DNA of 54,539 nt from Methanoculleus sp. UBA303 (GCA_002501655.1 DANY01000048.1:5358-59896), one strand, 5' to 3'; shown: positions 19,053-28,690, numbered from the stretch's first letter. The notes: a model not told the origin generated them from the letters alone. Numbers and translations: made by a program.

Positions 19053-22000
19053 ATGCAACGAAGATTGCTGATTGTTTGTATCGCTGCACTGCTGTGCATG
19101 ACCACGCTCGCCGCGCCCGTAGCGGCGGCAACGACCACCGAGACGTTCCAGGCGGACGCCGATGCGTATATTCGATGGGGCTCTCTCCCAGGAAATACGA
19201 GTTATGGTGATTCCACGAGTCTTTTTGTTCGGCAATCCGGCGATCCCTGGGGTACCTCGGGTGGAACACTCTACAGGAGCCTTATTCACTTCGACCTCTC
19301 TTCGATTCCCGAGGGAGCGACGATCGAATCGGCGACACTCTATGGTTATATGACCGCTAGGAAGGGTGATAGGGAGGTCGCCGCGTACCGCGTGACCGAA
19401 GCATGGAACGAGTCCAATGTCACCTGGTGCAATGGACCCTCCAACGATACGCAGCCGACCGACGTAATTGACCCTGGTTCAGCAGCGAATGTCTGGATTG
19501 CGTGGAACGTCACACAGGATTTACAGGCATATGCGGAAGATACCCCAAATTATGGATGGAAACTTGCTTCTCCCGACGAATCAGTTACCTCCACGGAACA
19601 GAGGGTTCAACTGGCAAGTCGTGACTCTTCCGACGCCACACTACGCCCCTACCTGAACGTAACCTACTCCACCGGCGGCGCCGCGCCTGTCCTGACGACC
19701 ATCGAGGTCTCCCCCGCGACGGCGAGCCTGGCAGTCGGTAATAAGCAGCAGTTCACAGCCACCGCGAAAGACCAGAACGGCGACGCGATGACCAACGTCG
19801 CCTTCACCTGGTCGAGCGGCAACGAGACCGTCGGCACGGTGAACCAGACCGGGTACTTCACCGCCCTTGCGGCAGGGACGACAACCGTCGCCGCCGCTGC
19901 GGGGAGCGTGACCGGGACCGCAGAGGTGACGGTGACCCCAGCCACCCAGGTCGACCTCACCATTGCCGGCGTCGTGAACCCGACACCCGGCAGCGCGGTC
20001 TTTGCGAGGGAACCAAACCAGGTTCAGATCAGGAGCGTCAAGAACACCGGGACTGATGTCGCGACCGATATCGTGATCGCCCTGTACGCAAGCGACGTCG
20101 CCAACGGCACCGTCGCGGTCAATACCACGACCATCGAATCGATCGCGGGCGGCGCCCAGATCGCCATAATCAACATCATCGACCCGACAATCCGCAACCT
20201 CCAGGGCGGCACGGTGAGATACACCGCCATCGTCGACCCCGACAACCTCATCGCCGAGACCGATGAGACCAACAACGTAAAGGTCGGTTTCGCCGATAAG
20301 AAGATCCTCTACAACGGCTACAAGGGCAAGATGTACTGGGAGGGCGGCAGCAACGTCACGACGGTGCGGACCTACGACCTTCGCGGCGACATCATCCACT
20401 CCTTCGGCAACAGCCAGTACATGTCCGGCAGTTTCGGCAGCGAGGGCTGGACAAACTACACCGTGACCTGGACGGCGGGCGACCTCCCGCTCCCGGCGGG
20501 CGCGACGGTTCACGACGCCTGGCTCTACGTGCCCTACTGCTGGGACAACACCTACTCGGCGCCCGAAAACACCTCGATCGACTTCAACGGTGTCCGGGTC
20601 CCCTACGTGAACTGGTACAGCGATGTCTCGAACTTCGGGGCGTATGCCGACCATTACTACGGCCTGCTCACCTACAACGTGACCGACCTCTACCAGACGG
20701 ACGTCAACAACACAGTTCTCTTCGCACGGACGGACACCAACGCCAAGATCTCGCCGGCCGGGTTTACCCTCGCCGTGATCTACGAGGACTCTTCCGCCAC
20801 CAGGAAGCAGATCTTCGTCAACGAAGAGTTCGATCTCCTCGGCGCCGACCAGGGTAACTATGGCACGAGCATGGCCGAGGCGACGGCGTATGTGCCGTTC
20901 TCCGGCGCGACCATCGATACGGGGAGCGTCGTCCGTGCGAACCTGACGACGTTCGTCCCGTGGGGCAACGACGCCGAAGGCAACCTCTTCTTCAACGGAG
21001 AGCAGATCGGAACAGGAGTATGGAACTACGGCCCGCGGGCAGTCGGCGCCTCCGACAACCCGCAGGTGGCCGTCGACGAGCGCGAGGTGACGGCGTACCT
21101 GAACGCGACCGGGAACGAAGCGGCGATTCAGGGAGACAATACCTGGAAATCACCGTGTATGGTTGCGGCACAGACCTTCCTCGTGGTGGAGTATGGAGGC
21201 GGATCCGGCGGTGACACCCCGGTTGCAAACTTCGCAGCGAACGTGACCATCGGCGTAGCGCCGCTCTCCGTCACCTTCACCGATGCCTCGACCAACACCC
21301 CCACCGCATGGTCATGGGAGTCGCGGCCGTCCGGAACAGGTGACAACTGGACTGCATTCTCTACCGACCGAAGCGCGACATACACCTTTGAAGCAGGAGC
21401 CTACGACATCCGGCTCACCGTGAGCAACGCCAACGGTGCTGATACCCTAACAAAGACCCAGTACATCTCGTCATCCGCAGGGGCAAAACGCCTCGCCACG
21501 GTTCAGAATGGCACGGTTTCCGGCGATCTTTACGTGGGAGCATACGAAGGATTCAGCTCCGGGATCTCGTATACAACGAATACAGTTACCCAAACATTCA
21601 CCCTCCCGGCATACACCGATGTCCAGTGGGCACGGCTGTATACGGTTGTCATGGCTTCAGGTCAGGATAACCGGACAGGAACCGCGACCGTCAGGTTTGA
21701 CGGCAACGGCGACGGCACATACGATACGCTCGGCACCGAGGCCCTCGCCACCGCCGGGGACAACACAGCCAATGTCTACCCGGTCAACGATCATGTGAAC
21801 CGCCAGTATTCGGATTACCTGCTCTGGTACGACGTGACCGATCTCGTCGGTTCGCAGAGCCCGAAAGCAGAGGTCGTCTCAACCCCGGTGGCATCGAACT
21901 TCGATGGCCGCATCAAAGAGGTCGTCCTCGTGGTTGCTTACAATGATGGCGACAGCGATGTGGTACACTACTGGGTGAATGACGGACACGATTACCAGGC

Positions 22001-24800
22001 ATCCGGCGCGAGCGGGGTTACCTCAACCTTTGCCACCAGCGGGCTCACCGCCGGCTGGACGGATGCAACCCTCCAAAACGTCATGCTCTCTTCCAAAGAT
22101 GCCCTGTATACATTCAATGGGGCTGGCTATACGGGTGCAAATTCAACGAATTACTTTGGAACGAACAACTGGGATGTCAAGAACGACCTGACCGCCGGCA
22201 GCGACAGCAGTTTCACGTACGTACCGAACGGTGGATCGTACAAGACCACGCTTGCAACACTTGCCGTAAAATACACGACCTCCGGCGGGGACGCCCCCGA
22301 TCTCGCGGTCAGCACCCTCGCTTCTAACAACGGTGAAGTCTTCTCCGCAGCCGAAAACACCTACACCGCGAAGATCACGAACATCGGCACCGCCGATGCC
22401 GGCGCGTTCGCGGTCGAATTCAACGCCAGTAGCGCAACCGGCACGGTCGCGGTCGACGGCCTCGCCGTGGGCGCAAACACCACCGTCACCTGGACCGACG
22501 AGACCATCCGCAACGCCGGCGATGCCGTGACGATCACCGCCGTCGCCGATCCCGACGGTCTCATCGGCGAATCGAACGAAGAGAACAACCTGCTCAGCAT
22601 CGAGAAGACCGTCGTCCACAACGGCTACCGCGGCAAGCGCTGGACCGACGGCGAAGACATCGCCACCGCGAAAACCTACGACGTTCGCGGCGACCTCCTC
22701 TGGTCGGCCGGTGACGGCGCCTACCTCTCCGCCGGCACCAACTGGGCCGACTACACCGTCAACTGGACCGCCAGCGATCTCACAGTCCCCGAAGGCGCCA
22801 CGATCGCCGGCGCCCGGCTCTACGTCCCCTACACCTACGACAAGGGCCCGGTCTTCCCGGAGAACGTCGCCCTGACCTTTAACGGCGCAGCGGTCGAGCA
22901 GGCCGCTTTCTACGAAGACGAGAAGAGATGGGGCACCTCGTATCCCTACGGCATGACCGTCTACAACGTCACCGACGCCTTCAGCCCTGAGGGCAACGCC
23001 GCCGTCCTCGCAAACACCTTCCCCGGCGGCGGGAACGTCTCGGTCCGCGGGATGCTCCTCGCGGTCGTCTATGACGACGGCGTCACCGCCCCGCATACGG
23101 TGCTGATGAACGAGGGCTTCGACCTCCTCTACGGCGGCACGGCCCAGGGCACCACCCCCAAAGAGGCGACGGCGTATGCACCCTTCACCCTTGACCCCGC
23201 GAACGCCACAGGCGCCCGCCTGGTCACCGTCGCCCCCGGCGCCGGGCCGAACGAGGGTGAACTGATCTTTAATGACGAGACCTGGACGAACGCCTGGAAC
23301 TACACGGGAACGAGCCAGATCGGCGTCGACGAGCGCAATGTGACCTCGCTCCTCGCCGGCGAGAACGTCGCGGCGTTCCAGAGCAGCGCCGACTACATGG
23401 AGGCTGCCGCAGCCTTCCTGATCGTCGAGTATGCCCCCGAACCCGGCAGCATCGCGGTCACCTCGACGCCGACCGGCGCCACGGTCTGGCTCGACGGTGA
23501 GGAGACCGGGGAAGTCACCGACTGCACCCTCACGAACGTCCCGGCCGGCGAGCACGTCGTCACCGTGAAACTCGACGGCTACGCCGACGCCTCGACGCCG
23601 GTCACGGTCGTCAGCGGCGAGACCGCGGAGGTCATCCTTGAACTGACCACCCTGACCGGGAGCCTCACCGTGACCTCGACGCCCGCCGGCGCCGCGATCC
23701 TGATCGACGGCGCTGATACCGGCGAAGTCACCAACGCAACCCTCGACGGGATCGCCGTCGGCACCCACACCGTCACCCTGAAGAAGGACGGCTACGCCGA
23801 CACCACAGCTGATGTCACCGTCGCGTATAGCGAGACCGCAGCCCTCCACCGGGACCTCGTCGAGGCCCGCGGCAGCATCACCGTCGCCTCGACGCCCACG
23901 GGTGCGGCGATCTGGCTCGACGGCATCGACACCGGCATGACGACCAACGCCATCCTGGAGAACGTCGCGGCCGGCGAGCACACCGTCACCGTGAAGAAGG
24001 CTGGTTACGCCGACGCCTCAATGATCGTGACGGTCGTCGATGACGGAACCGCCGTGGCCCACTTCACCCTGACCGAGCCAGCCGGGATCATCGCCGTCAC
24101 CTCGTCGCCCGACGGCGCCCGGATCGTCCTCGACGGCGCGGAGACCGGGGAAACCACCAACGCCACGCTGACGAACGTCCCGGTCGGCACCCACACCGTC
24201 CGGGTGAGCCTTGATGGCTACCTGGACGCAGAGGAGATCGTGACCGTCGCCTCGGGAGAGATCGCTGCCGTTCACGTCGACCTTGACACGTCGGCGATCA
24301 CCCTCCAGCCCGGCTGGAACTTCGTCTCGACCCCGAAGCGGCTCGCCGCCGGCCAGGACACCATCGCGATCTTCGATGGCGTGGAGACCGACGGGCGCCC
24401 GGTGCTGTATTACAACGGGACTGACCAGTGGGAGGCGATGAGCCGGGAGGAGGCGTTCCGACCGCTCGACGGGATCTGGATCTTTGCGAACGGCACCTAC
24501 GAGATCCCGCTGGCCTTCGCCGCCGCTTCGAACTCTCCGCCGCCCACAAAATACCTCGATGCGGGCTGGAACGCGATCGGGTTCACCGACACGGTCCCCG
24601 CACCCGCGGCCATCGCGCTCCGGACGGCCGAGCCGGCCTGGGCGACCCTCTTCGGCTGGAAGACGAACGAACAGGCCTACGACGTCTCGTTCATCCGCGG
24701 CGATACCGGCCGGCACAGCGAGATGCGGGAGCTCTCCCCCTTCCGGGGCTACTGGCTCTACATGAACGACGCGGATACCCTCGCCGCCATCGGGGCGTGA
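19053..24800 (+). CDS. giant multidomain surface protein (DNRLRE, Ig-like, CARDB, three DUF3344-type modules, PKD, four PEGA)
   Basis: The 1915-residue protein has, in order: a signal peptide (1-25); a DNRLRE-type domain (about 27-207, ADAYIRWGSLPGNTSYGDS); a Big_2-like Ig domain (about 212-295, VSPATASLAVGNKQQFTAT); a CARDB domain (about 297-410); a first DUF3344-type module (about 413-710); a PKD domain (about 724-808, VTFTDASTNTPTAWSWE); a second module (about 810-1075, VNDHVNRQYSDYLLWYDVT); a second CARDB (about 1078-1190); a third module (about 1188-1465); four PEGA repeats (about 1468-1748, each with VTSTPTGAxxWLDG-like starts); and a C-terminal domain (LQPGWNFVSTPK to the end). No membrane helix or sorting signal is visible at the C-terminus. 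The next gene, 2 bases downstream, encodes an anchored protein, so the two may form a complex. A structural or adhesive surface role is inferred. Confidence 0.87.
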   Translation: MQRRLLIVCIAALLCMTTLAAPVAAATTTETFQADADAYIRWGSLPGNTSYGDSTSLFVRQSGDPWGTSGGTLYRSLIHFDLSSIPEGATIESATLYGYMTARKGDREVAAYRVTEAWNESNVTWCNGPSNDTQPTDVIDPGSAANVWIAWNVTQDLQAYAEDTPNYGWKLASPDESVTSTEQRVQLASRDSSDATLRPYLNVTYSTGGAAPVLTTIEVSPATASLAVGNKQQFTATAKDQNGDAMTNVAFTWSSGNETVGTVNQTGYFTALAAGTTTVAAAAGSVTGTAEVTVTPATQVDLTIAGVVNPTPGSAVFAREPNQVQIRSVKNTGTDVATDIVIALYASDVANGTVAVNTTTIESIAGGAQIAIINIIDPTIRNLQGGTVRYTAIVDPDNLIAETDETNNVKVGFADKKILYNGYKGKMYWEGGSNVTTVRTYDLRGDIIHSFGNSQYMSGSFGSEGWTNYTVTWTAGDLPLPAGATVHDAWLYVPYCWDNTYSAPENTSIDFNGVRVPYVNWYSDVSNFGAYADHYYGLLTYNVTDLYQTDVNNTVLFARTDTNAKISPAGFTLAVIYEDSSATRKQIFVNEEFDLLGADQGNYGTSMAEATAYVPFSGATIDTGSVVRANLTTFVPWGNDAEGNLFFNGEQIGTGVWNYGPRAVGASDNPQVAVDEREVTAYLNATGNEAAIQGDNTWKSPCMVAAQTFLVVEYGGGSGGDTPVANFAANVTIGVAPLSVTFTDASTNTPTAWSWESRPSGTGDNWTAFSTDRSATYTFEAGAYDIRLTVSNANGADTLTKTQYISSSAGAKRLATVQNGTVSGDLYVGAYEGFSSGISYTTNTVTQTFTLPAYTDVQWARLYTVVMASGQDNRTGTATVRFDGNGDGTYDTLGTEALATAGDNTANVYPVNDHVNRQYSDYLLWYDVTDLVGSQSPKAEVVSTPVASNFDGRIKEVVLVVAYNDGDSDVVHYWVNDGHDYQASGASGVTSTFATSGLTAGWTDATLQNVMLSSKDALYTFNGAGYTGANSTNYFGTNNWDVKNDLTAGSDSSFTYVPNGGSYKTTLATLAVKYTTSGGDAPDLAVSTLASNNGEVFSAAENTYTAKITNIGTADAGAFAVEFNASSATGTVAVDGLAVGANTTVTWTDETIRNAGDAVTITAVADPDGLIGESNEENNLLSIEKTVVHNGYRGKRWTDGEDIATAKTYDVRGDLLWSAGDGAYLSAGTNWADYTVNWTASDLTVPEGATIAGARLYVPYTYDKGPVFPENVALTFNGAAVEQAAFYEDEKRWGTSYPYGMTVYNVTDAFSPEGNAAVLANTFPGGGNVSVRGMLLAVVYDDGVTAPHTVLMNEGFDLLYGGTAQGTTPKEATAYAPFTLDPANATGARLVTVAPGAGPNEGELIFNDETWTNAWNYTGTSQIGVDERNVTSLLAGENVAAFQSSADYMEAAAAFLIVEYAPEPGSIAVTSTPTGATVWLDGEETGEVTDCTLTNVPAGEHVVTVKLDGYADASTPVTVVSGETAEVILELTTLTGSLTVTSTPAGAAILIDGADTGEVTNATLDGIAVGTHTVTLKKDGYADTTADVTVAYSETAALHRDLVEARGSITVASTPTGAAIWLDGIDTGMTTNAILENVAAGEHTVTVKKAGYADASMIVTVVDDGTAVAHFTLTEPAGIIAVTSSPDGARIVLDGAETGETTNATLTNVPVGTHTVRVSLDGYLDAEEIVTVASGEIAAVHVDLDTSAITLQPGWNFVSTPKRLAAGQDTIAIFDGVETDGRPVLYYNGTDQWEAMSREEAFRPLDGIWIFANGTYEIPLAFAAASNSPPPTKYLDAGWNAIGFTDTVPAPAAIALRTAEPAWATLFGWKTNEQAYDVSFIRGDTGRHSEMRELSPFRGYWLYMNDADTLAAIGA

Positions 24801-24802
24801 CG

Positions 24803-25891
24803 ATGAAATTCCAGCATGGAATGACCCTGATCCTCCTCCTGGCCCTCGCGACCGGGGTCTCGGCGACGGAGACTTCCCCCCCCACGTTCCCTCACGATTT
24901 CTGGGGCAGTGTGACGACCGACGGTGCCCCGGCACCCGCCGGGACCACTATCACTGCCACGATCGGGGAGACGACATACGGTTCGATCGTGACGACGAAA
25001 GCCGGGGAGTACGGCAGTTCCAGTCGGCATGAGGGAGGTCGCCTGGTGGTCAGTGCGACCGACGGCCATGCTGGGGAGACGATCACCTTCCTGGTCAACG
25101 GGCGGGCGGCGCGGGAGACGGCACCCTTCACACCGGACAGCACTACCTGCCTGGACCTCTCCGTTGCCGGGGGGAGCACGCCCACGCCCGGCAACGGCGG
25201 TAACGGCGGCGGCGGTGGAGGGTCGCAGGGGTCAACATCGACCCCCGCCCCGACCCAGTCCGCACCGGTGACGTCCGTCGGGCAGGCATCCCTCCCCCTC
25301 TCGGAGACCGGCGAAGTCAGCGCACCGGTGACGGTCAGGACCGGCGACGGTGCCGGCTCGCTGACTGTCGGCGAGGGGACGCGTGCCCGCGACAAAGACG
25401 GAAACCCGCTCGGCGAAGTGACCATAGCGCGCGCCGACGCCGCCGGGCTGCCACCGGCCCCCCGGGGGACGACAATCGGGTTTGCCCTCACCTGCGGACC
25501 GGCGGGCGCCGCCTTCGACCCGCCGGTCACCCTCACCTACACCCTCTCCACGGAGGAGTGGGCGAAGATCGGCGGCGCCGCACCGAAGGTGATGTGGTAC
25601 GACCCGGCGTCGAAGGCGTGGCAGGAGGTGCCCGCAACCGTGGACCCGGCAACCCGGACCGTGACAGCGCGGGTCTCGCACTTCAGCATCTTCGCCCTGA
25701 CGTGGGCCGACGCACCCCCGGCGAAGGCGACCGCCGCACCGGCCGCCGCGACTCCCGGCGGTGAAACCCCGTCCGGACCCGGTTCGCAGCAGCCCAAAGA
25801 CGGCGAAATTCCGTGGGTGCTCATCGCGGCCGGGGGCCTGGTGGTCGCCGGGGGCCTGGCGGCGGGATGGTACTTCCTCAGGAAGCGGTAA
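24803..25891 (+). CDS. secreted protein with C-terminal membrane anchor
   Basis: I start at the ATG at 24803, two bases after the upstream stop; the longer open frame from 24428 shadows the previous gene. The 362-residue protein has a signal peptide (HGMTLILLLALATGVSA), a carboxypeptidase-regulatory-like beta domain (about 28-122, FWGSVTTDGAPAPAGTTITA), a Gly/Ser/Thr linker (about 123-150), and a second beta domain (about 160-300, KVMWYDPASKAWQEVPATVD; FSIFALTW). A Pro/Ala linker and a membrane helix plus basic tail (IPWVLIAAGGLVVAGGLAAG, then FLRKR) end it. It would sit outside the membrane with a cytoplasmic tail. Coupling to the 1915-residue protein suggests it is the membrane partner of that secreted giant. 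Confidence 0.85.
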   Translation: MKFQHGMTLILLLALATGVSATETSPPTFPHDFWGSVTTDGAPAPAGTTITATIGETTYGSIVTTKAGEYGSSSRHEGGRLVVSATDGHAGETITFLVNGRAARETAPFTPDSTTCLDLSVAGGSTPTPGNGGNGGGGGGSQGSTSTPAPTQSAPVTSVGQASLPLSETGEVSAPVTVRTGDGAGSLTVGEGTRARDKDGNPLGEVTIARADAAGLPPAPRGTTIGFALTCGPAGAAFDPPVTLTYTLSTEEWAKIGGAAPKVMWYDPASKAWQEVPATVDPATRTVTARVSHFSIFALTWADAPPAKATAAPAAATPGGETPSGPGSQQPKDGEIPWVLIAAGGLVVAGGLAAGWYFLRKR

Positions 25892-25961
25892 CCCCGCACC
25901 CTCTTCTTCTTCGCCCCGGGAACGATCCCGGGGAATCTTTCAGGAACGTGGACCGAGGAGC

Positions 25962-26195
25962 CCCCCGGCTTAAGCCGAGGGAGGAATCGGCCCTCACCAT
26001 GTTCCCACACACTTTCACGGCCCAACGAACGGTGGATGCTGCTCGCCACGATGGAGTGGTACAATGCAGCCTGCAACGCCGCCTCGCCGGTTGCCTTTTT
26101 CTGAGCGGCAGTTTTCCAGCATCGGTTTGCAGAAGCGGCTGTATCGCCAGATCAACAAGGCGCTCGCCCCCACCAACGGTGTCCGGGCCGGGTCC
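25962..26195 (+). pseudogene. relic of an IS605/IS1341-type tnpB (N-terminal part)
   Basis: From the ATG at 25999 the translation starts FPHTFTAQ, then continues in a second frame as ERWMLLATMEWYNAACNAAS, then in a third frame as FSERQFSSIGLQKRLYRQI. Joined, these match the N-terminal pattern of TnpB/IS605 OrfB proteins (ExxxLLxTMxxxNAACNxxS, then FxxxxLQKxxYxxI). Frame changes lie near 26024 and in a T5 run near 26097, and only about 65 residues remain. A near-palindromic hairpin with core GGCTTAAGCC lies just upstream (25962-25981), as often seen at ends of IS200/IS605 elements. It cannot make a working nuclease. Confidence 0.55.
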
Positions 26196-26203
26196 TGCGG
26201 CCC

Positions 26204-26563
26204 TTATTCGGTATCCCCTGACGGTGTGTCGAGTTCGGCAAGAATTGCCTGCACTCGTGGTTCGAGGGCCGTGACCTCGTTCTGGAGAATATTCCAGACG
26301 ATCCTCCAGTCGACCTCAAAATAAGCATGAATCAACTTGTCCCGTGAACCGGCAATCAGCCGCCAGGGAATCTCCGGGTATTGTTCTTTTAGGGGTTCGG
26401 AGATGTTCTTCGTCGCTTCCCCGATGATCTCGATGGAGCGGACGATTGCACGTTGCCGCACCGGATCCGCAAGCAGCCTCTCATACGTCAGTTCCCTGCC
26501 GACTTCACGGAGAAATGCAATCTCGTCCGCGATGTGCCGAAGAAAGAGATCGTCACGCCTCAC
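26204..26563 (-). CDS. hepT: HEPN-domain toxin of a HEPN/MNT module (HepT, DUF86)
   Basis: The 119-residue protein begins at a GTG (26563) that overlaps the nucleotidyltransferase gene by 11 bases; the longer upstream open frame shadows that gene. It contains the diagnostic RX4HXY motif RDKLIHAY near residues 80-87, inside a four-helix HEPN fold (ERLLADPVRQRAIVRSIEII; GEATKNISEPLKEQYP). HepT proteins are RNases kept inactive by the MntA partner, which AMPylates the tyrosine of this motif. The gene pair is complete. The module follows a decayed tnpB, consistent with an accessory position. Confidence 0.88.
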   Translation of the reverse strand: MRRDDLFLRHIADEIAFLREVGRELTYERLLADPVRQRAIVRSIEIIGEATKNISEPLKEQYPEIPWRLIAGSRDKLIHAYFEVDWRIVWNILQNEVTALEPRVQAILAELDTPSGDTE

Positions 26564-26873
26564 ACCAGACGACCTCCTTCTCGATATACGATCGGAGATG
26601 TCGGCTGAGCCCCTGCTCGGTGACGAGGTCCACCCGACGGCAAAAGAGGTCCTCAAGGTAGAACGCGAGTTCCATGAAGTTCCGGAACGTCGTCTGTCCG
26701 GGTGCAAACTCGACCAGCACATCCACATCGCTCTCGGGCCGGTCTTCGCCGCGGGCGGTCGATCCGAAGAGGCCGATCTTCGCCACGCCGAACCGCTCCC
26801 GGAGCAGCGGGAGTGCTTCTTCCAGCCTGTCAACGAAGATGCTCTTCTTCTCCCGGCGGACCTGAGCTTCCAT
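26553..26873 (-). CDS. mntA: MNT-type nucleotidyltransferase antitoxin (MntA)
   Basis: The 106-residue protein starts at the ATG at 26873 (MEAQVRREKKSIF). It carries the minimal nucleotidyltransferase signature GSTARGEDRPESDVDVLVEF near residues 38-57, with the GSxxRG turn and the catalytic SDxD aspartates intact. In type VII toxin-antitoxin systems this enzyme transfers AMP to the HEPN toxin. It precedes and overlaps hepT, the usual order. Confidence 0.88.
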   Translation of the reverse strand: MEAQVRREKKSIFVDRLEEALPLLRERFGVAKIGLFGSTARGEDRPESDVDVLVEFAPGQTTFRNFMELAFYLEDLFCRRVDLVTEQGLSRHLRSYIEKEVVWCEA

Positions 26874-27169
26874 ACGGGTTCTGCTCCCTCCTGATCGTAC
26901 CTGGGAGCGAGGAGATGATGAAGATTGCCCTGCGGGGGCAGGAGATGAGTATCGGGACTTCTTTCTTGATTTGATCGTCTGACGCACGCTGTTCTTGCAT
27001 TGTCAGCGGAGAGCTCGTTCCAGTGGGTAACATATAGTTCTTCACCCGGCAGTACAGATGGGGCTCAACAAATCCGTATAATGAAGTACTGAGACCGATT
27101 CCGGGAAAGCCTCCGAACGGCCCGGAGGCTTTCCCCGGCACCCCCCGGGCATGGTAACCCCGCACCCCC

Positions 27170-28105
27170 TCAGAACAGAACCATCACCAGCGCAACCGTG
27201 ACCACCTTCGCGGCCATGCTTGCCGCGTACGTGACCAGCGCAATTTTGACGCCGAGCCGGCCGAAGAGCGAGAGATAGAGCGGCACCGAGTACTTGATGT
27301 AGATCATGGTGATGACCACCATGCTCCCGAGGACGAGCGTGACGAGCGCCGTCTCGAGCGTGAGGATGCCGCCGGAGAGGAGGGACGCAACGATCGCGTA
27401 GCCTGCCGAGAAGTGGACGAACTGGGCCACAAGCGCCGCGGCGCTCTCCCCCGGGAGGCCGATGGCCCTGAGGAGCGGGTCGAACGCGGCGGCGACGCCG
27501 TCCATGACGCCCGTGGCGGAGAGGAGTGAGAAGACAATCAGCGCAGCCAGGGTGACGGGGACGACCCGCCGAAGCGTCGGGACCGCCTTCCTGCACCCGG
27601 AGATAGCGACCTCGCGGTTGAGCGCAAGAGCGGTCGCCGGTGCGGGAGGGACCGGGGCCGGCGCGCGCGCAGGGACCGCGAGGAACCGGCGGCTGTAGAG
27701 GAGGGCAAAGAGTGCCTGGATGCCGCTTGAGAAGAGGTTCAACCCGGTATAGATTCCCCCGACGACCGGGCCGAGGAGAACCAGGGCCGCAGGGAGCTGG
27801 ACGCGGAAGAGTGACTCCCCGAGGACCACCGGGAAGGAGCCCATGATGAGGACCGGGATCACCTCCCGCTCCGTCACCGTCCCGTCATGGTAGTATTCGG
27901 CGAGCATCGACTTCCCCGCCGTGGCGTTGACCCCCATAGCGACGATCGAGAGGACGCAAGCGTCGGAGAGGCCGGAGACCCGGCAGAACGGCCCGGTGAA
28001 CGAAGAAAGACGGGAGAAGATCCCGGTCTCGGCAAGGATGTTTGCAAGAACGATCCCGACCGTGACAAGCAGGACGGCATTCACCGCGGTGGAGATTATC
28101 GACAC
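27170..28105 (-). CDS. nucleoside-recognition (Gate) domain membrane protein
   Basis: The 311-residue polytopic protein has two similar halves of Gate/nucleoside-recognition type: AMGVNATAGKSMLAEYYHDG with IPVLIMGSFPVVLGESLF in the first, and QFVHFSAGYAIVASLLSGG with LVTLVLGSMVVITM in the second. About eight to nine membrane helices are visible, split by an Ala/Pro-rich cytoplasmic loop near 150-170. The family includes nucleoside transporter gates and spore-maturation-like proteins; the archaeal members' substrate is unknown. It is monocistronic, with an A/T-rich promoter (TATTTTTATTTATATAATAA near 28168-28187) upstream. Confidence 0.8.
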   Translation of the reverse strand: MSIISTAVNAVLLVTVGIVLANILAETGIFSRLSSFTGPFCRVSGLSDACVLSIVAMGVNATAGKSMLAEYYHDGTVTEREVIPVLIMGSFPVVLGESLFRVQLPAALVLLGPVVGGIYTGLNLFSSGIQALFALLYSRRFLAVPARAPAPVPPAPATALALNREVAISGCRKAVPTLRRVVPVTLAALIVFSLLSATGVMDGVAAAFDPLLRAIGLPGESAAALVAQFVHFSAGYAIVASLLSGGILTLETALVTLVLGSMVVITMIYIKYSVPLYLSLFGRLGVKIALVTYAASMAAKVVTVALVMVLF

Positions 28106-28414
28106 ATCCCTCCCTCTCTCACCGTCATCTTTCGTGCTCCCCGACGTACCTGCATCGGTATTACGATCTATTTTTATTTATATAATAAATAGTACCGATA
28201 AGTTAGACCGAACACACCGGCTTCACCCTGGAAGGTTCCAACGCGGCAGTCGTTTAGATCAGGCTTAAGCGTCGTTGCTTCGCACCTTCACGCGAAGTGC
28301 GAGATCCCACCGCGATTCAGGCACTGTAAAACGGATCCCGAGAGTATACAATCGACCTCCAGCGACAATGGAGTAACACTCGATAGTGTGAAGCATCCCC
28401 CAAGGCCCCACATG
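28106..28414. other. intergenic region
   Basis: Between two minus-strand units. It holds the promoter of the Gate-domain gene at its low-coordinate side; the remainder shows no gene. A CTTCGC/GCGAAG pair near 28277-28297 could form a small hairpin. Confidence 0.35.
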
Positions 28415-28690
28415 TTACAACTTGAACCTCGGAGCGGTATCGAAGAGCTTCTGGTACAGCGAGCTGAAGAGTGCGATGTACTCCCCGGCCCTCTCGGTGG
28501 AGACGTACCGGGTCTTATCCCCCTCGGCCACTCCGACGAGATACCCTTTTTCCACAAGAAACCCGATATACTCCTGGCCGGTCTTTGAGTTCAGGTCGCA
28601 CCGGTTGATGATGCCGGTAAACGACTGCGGCGTTCTGCAGAAGACCAGGATCTCCCAGTAGATCTCAAACGCCGTCCTGCGCCCGCTCAT
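28415..28690 (-). CDS. small winged-helix transcriptional regulator
   Basis: The 91-residue protein resembles the archaeal HTH_45 (PF14947-like) winged-helix family: a helical N-terminus (FEIYWEILVFCRTPQSFTGI), a recognition region (NRCDLNSKTGQEYIGFLVEK) and a wing (GYLVGVAEGDKTRYVSTERA). Such proteins regulate adjacent membrane or sensory genes. Its ATG overlaps the stop of the upstream membrane-protein gene (ATGA), so the two are co-translated and probably act together. Confidence 0.75.
   Translation of the reverse strand: MSGRRTAFEIYWEILVFCRTPQSFTGIINRCDLNSKTGQEYIGFLVEKGYLVGVAEGDKTRYVSTERAGEYIALFSSLYQKLFDTAPRFKL

Noticed and set aside
22143..23981. 612-codon minus-strand open frame
   Set aside because: Antisense to the repeat-rich 1915-residue surface protein; its own repetitive Gly/Asp/Val pattern mirrors the PEGA repeats on the other strand.
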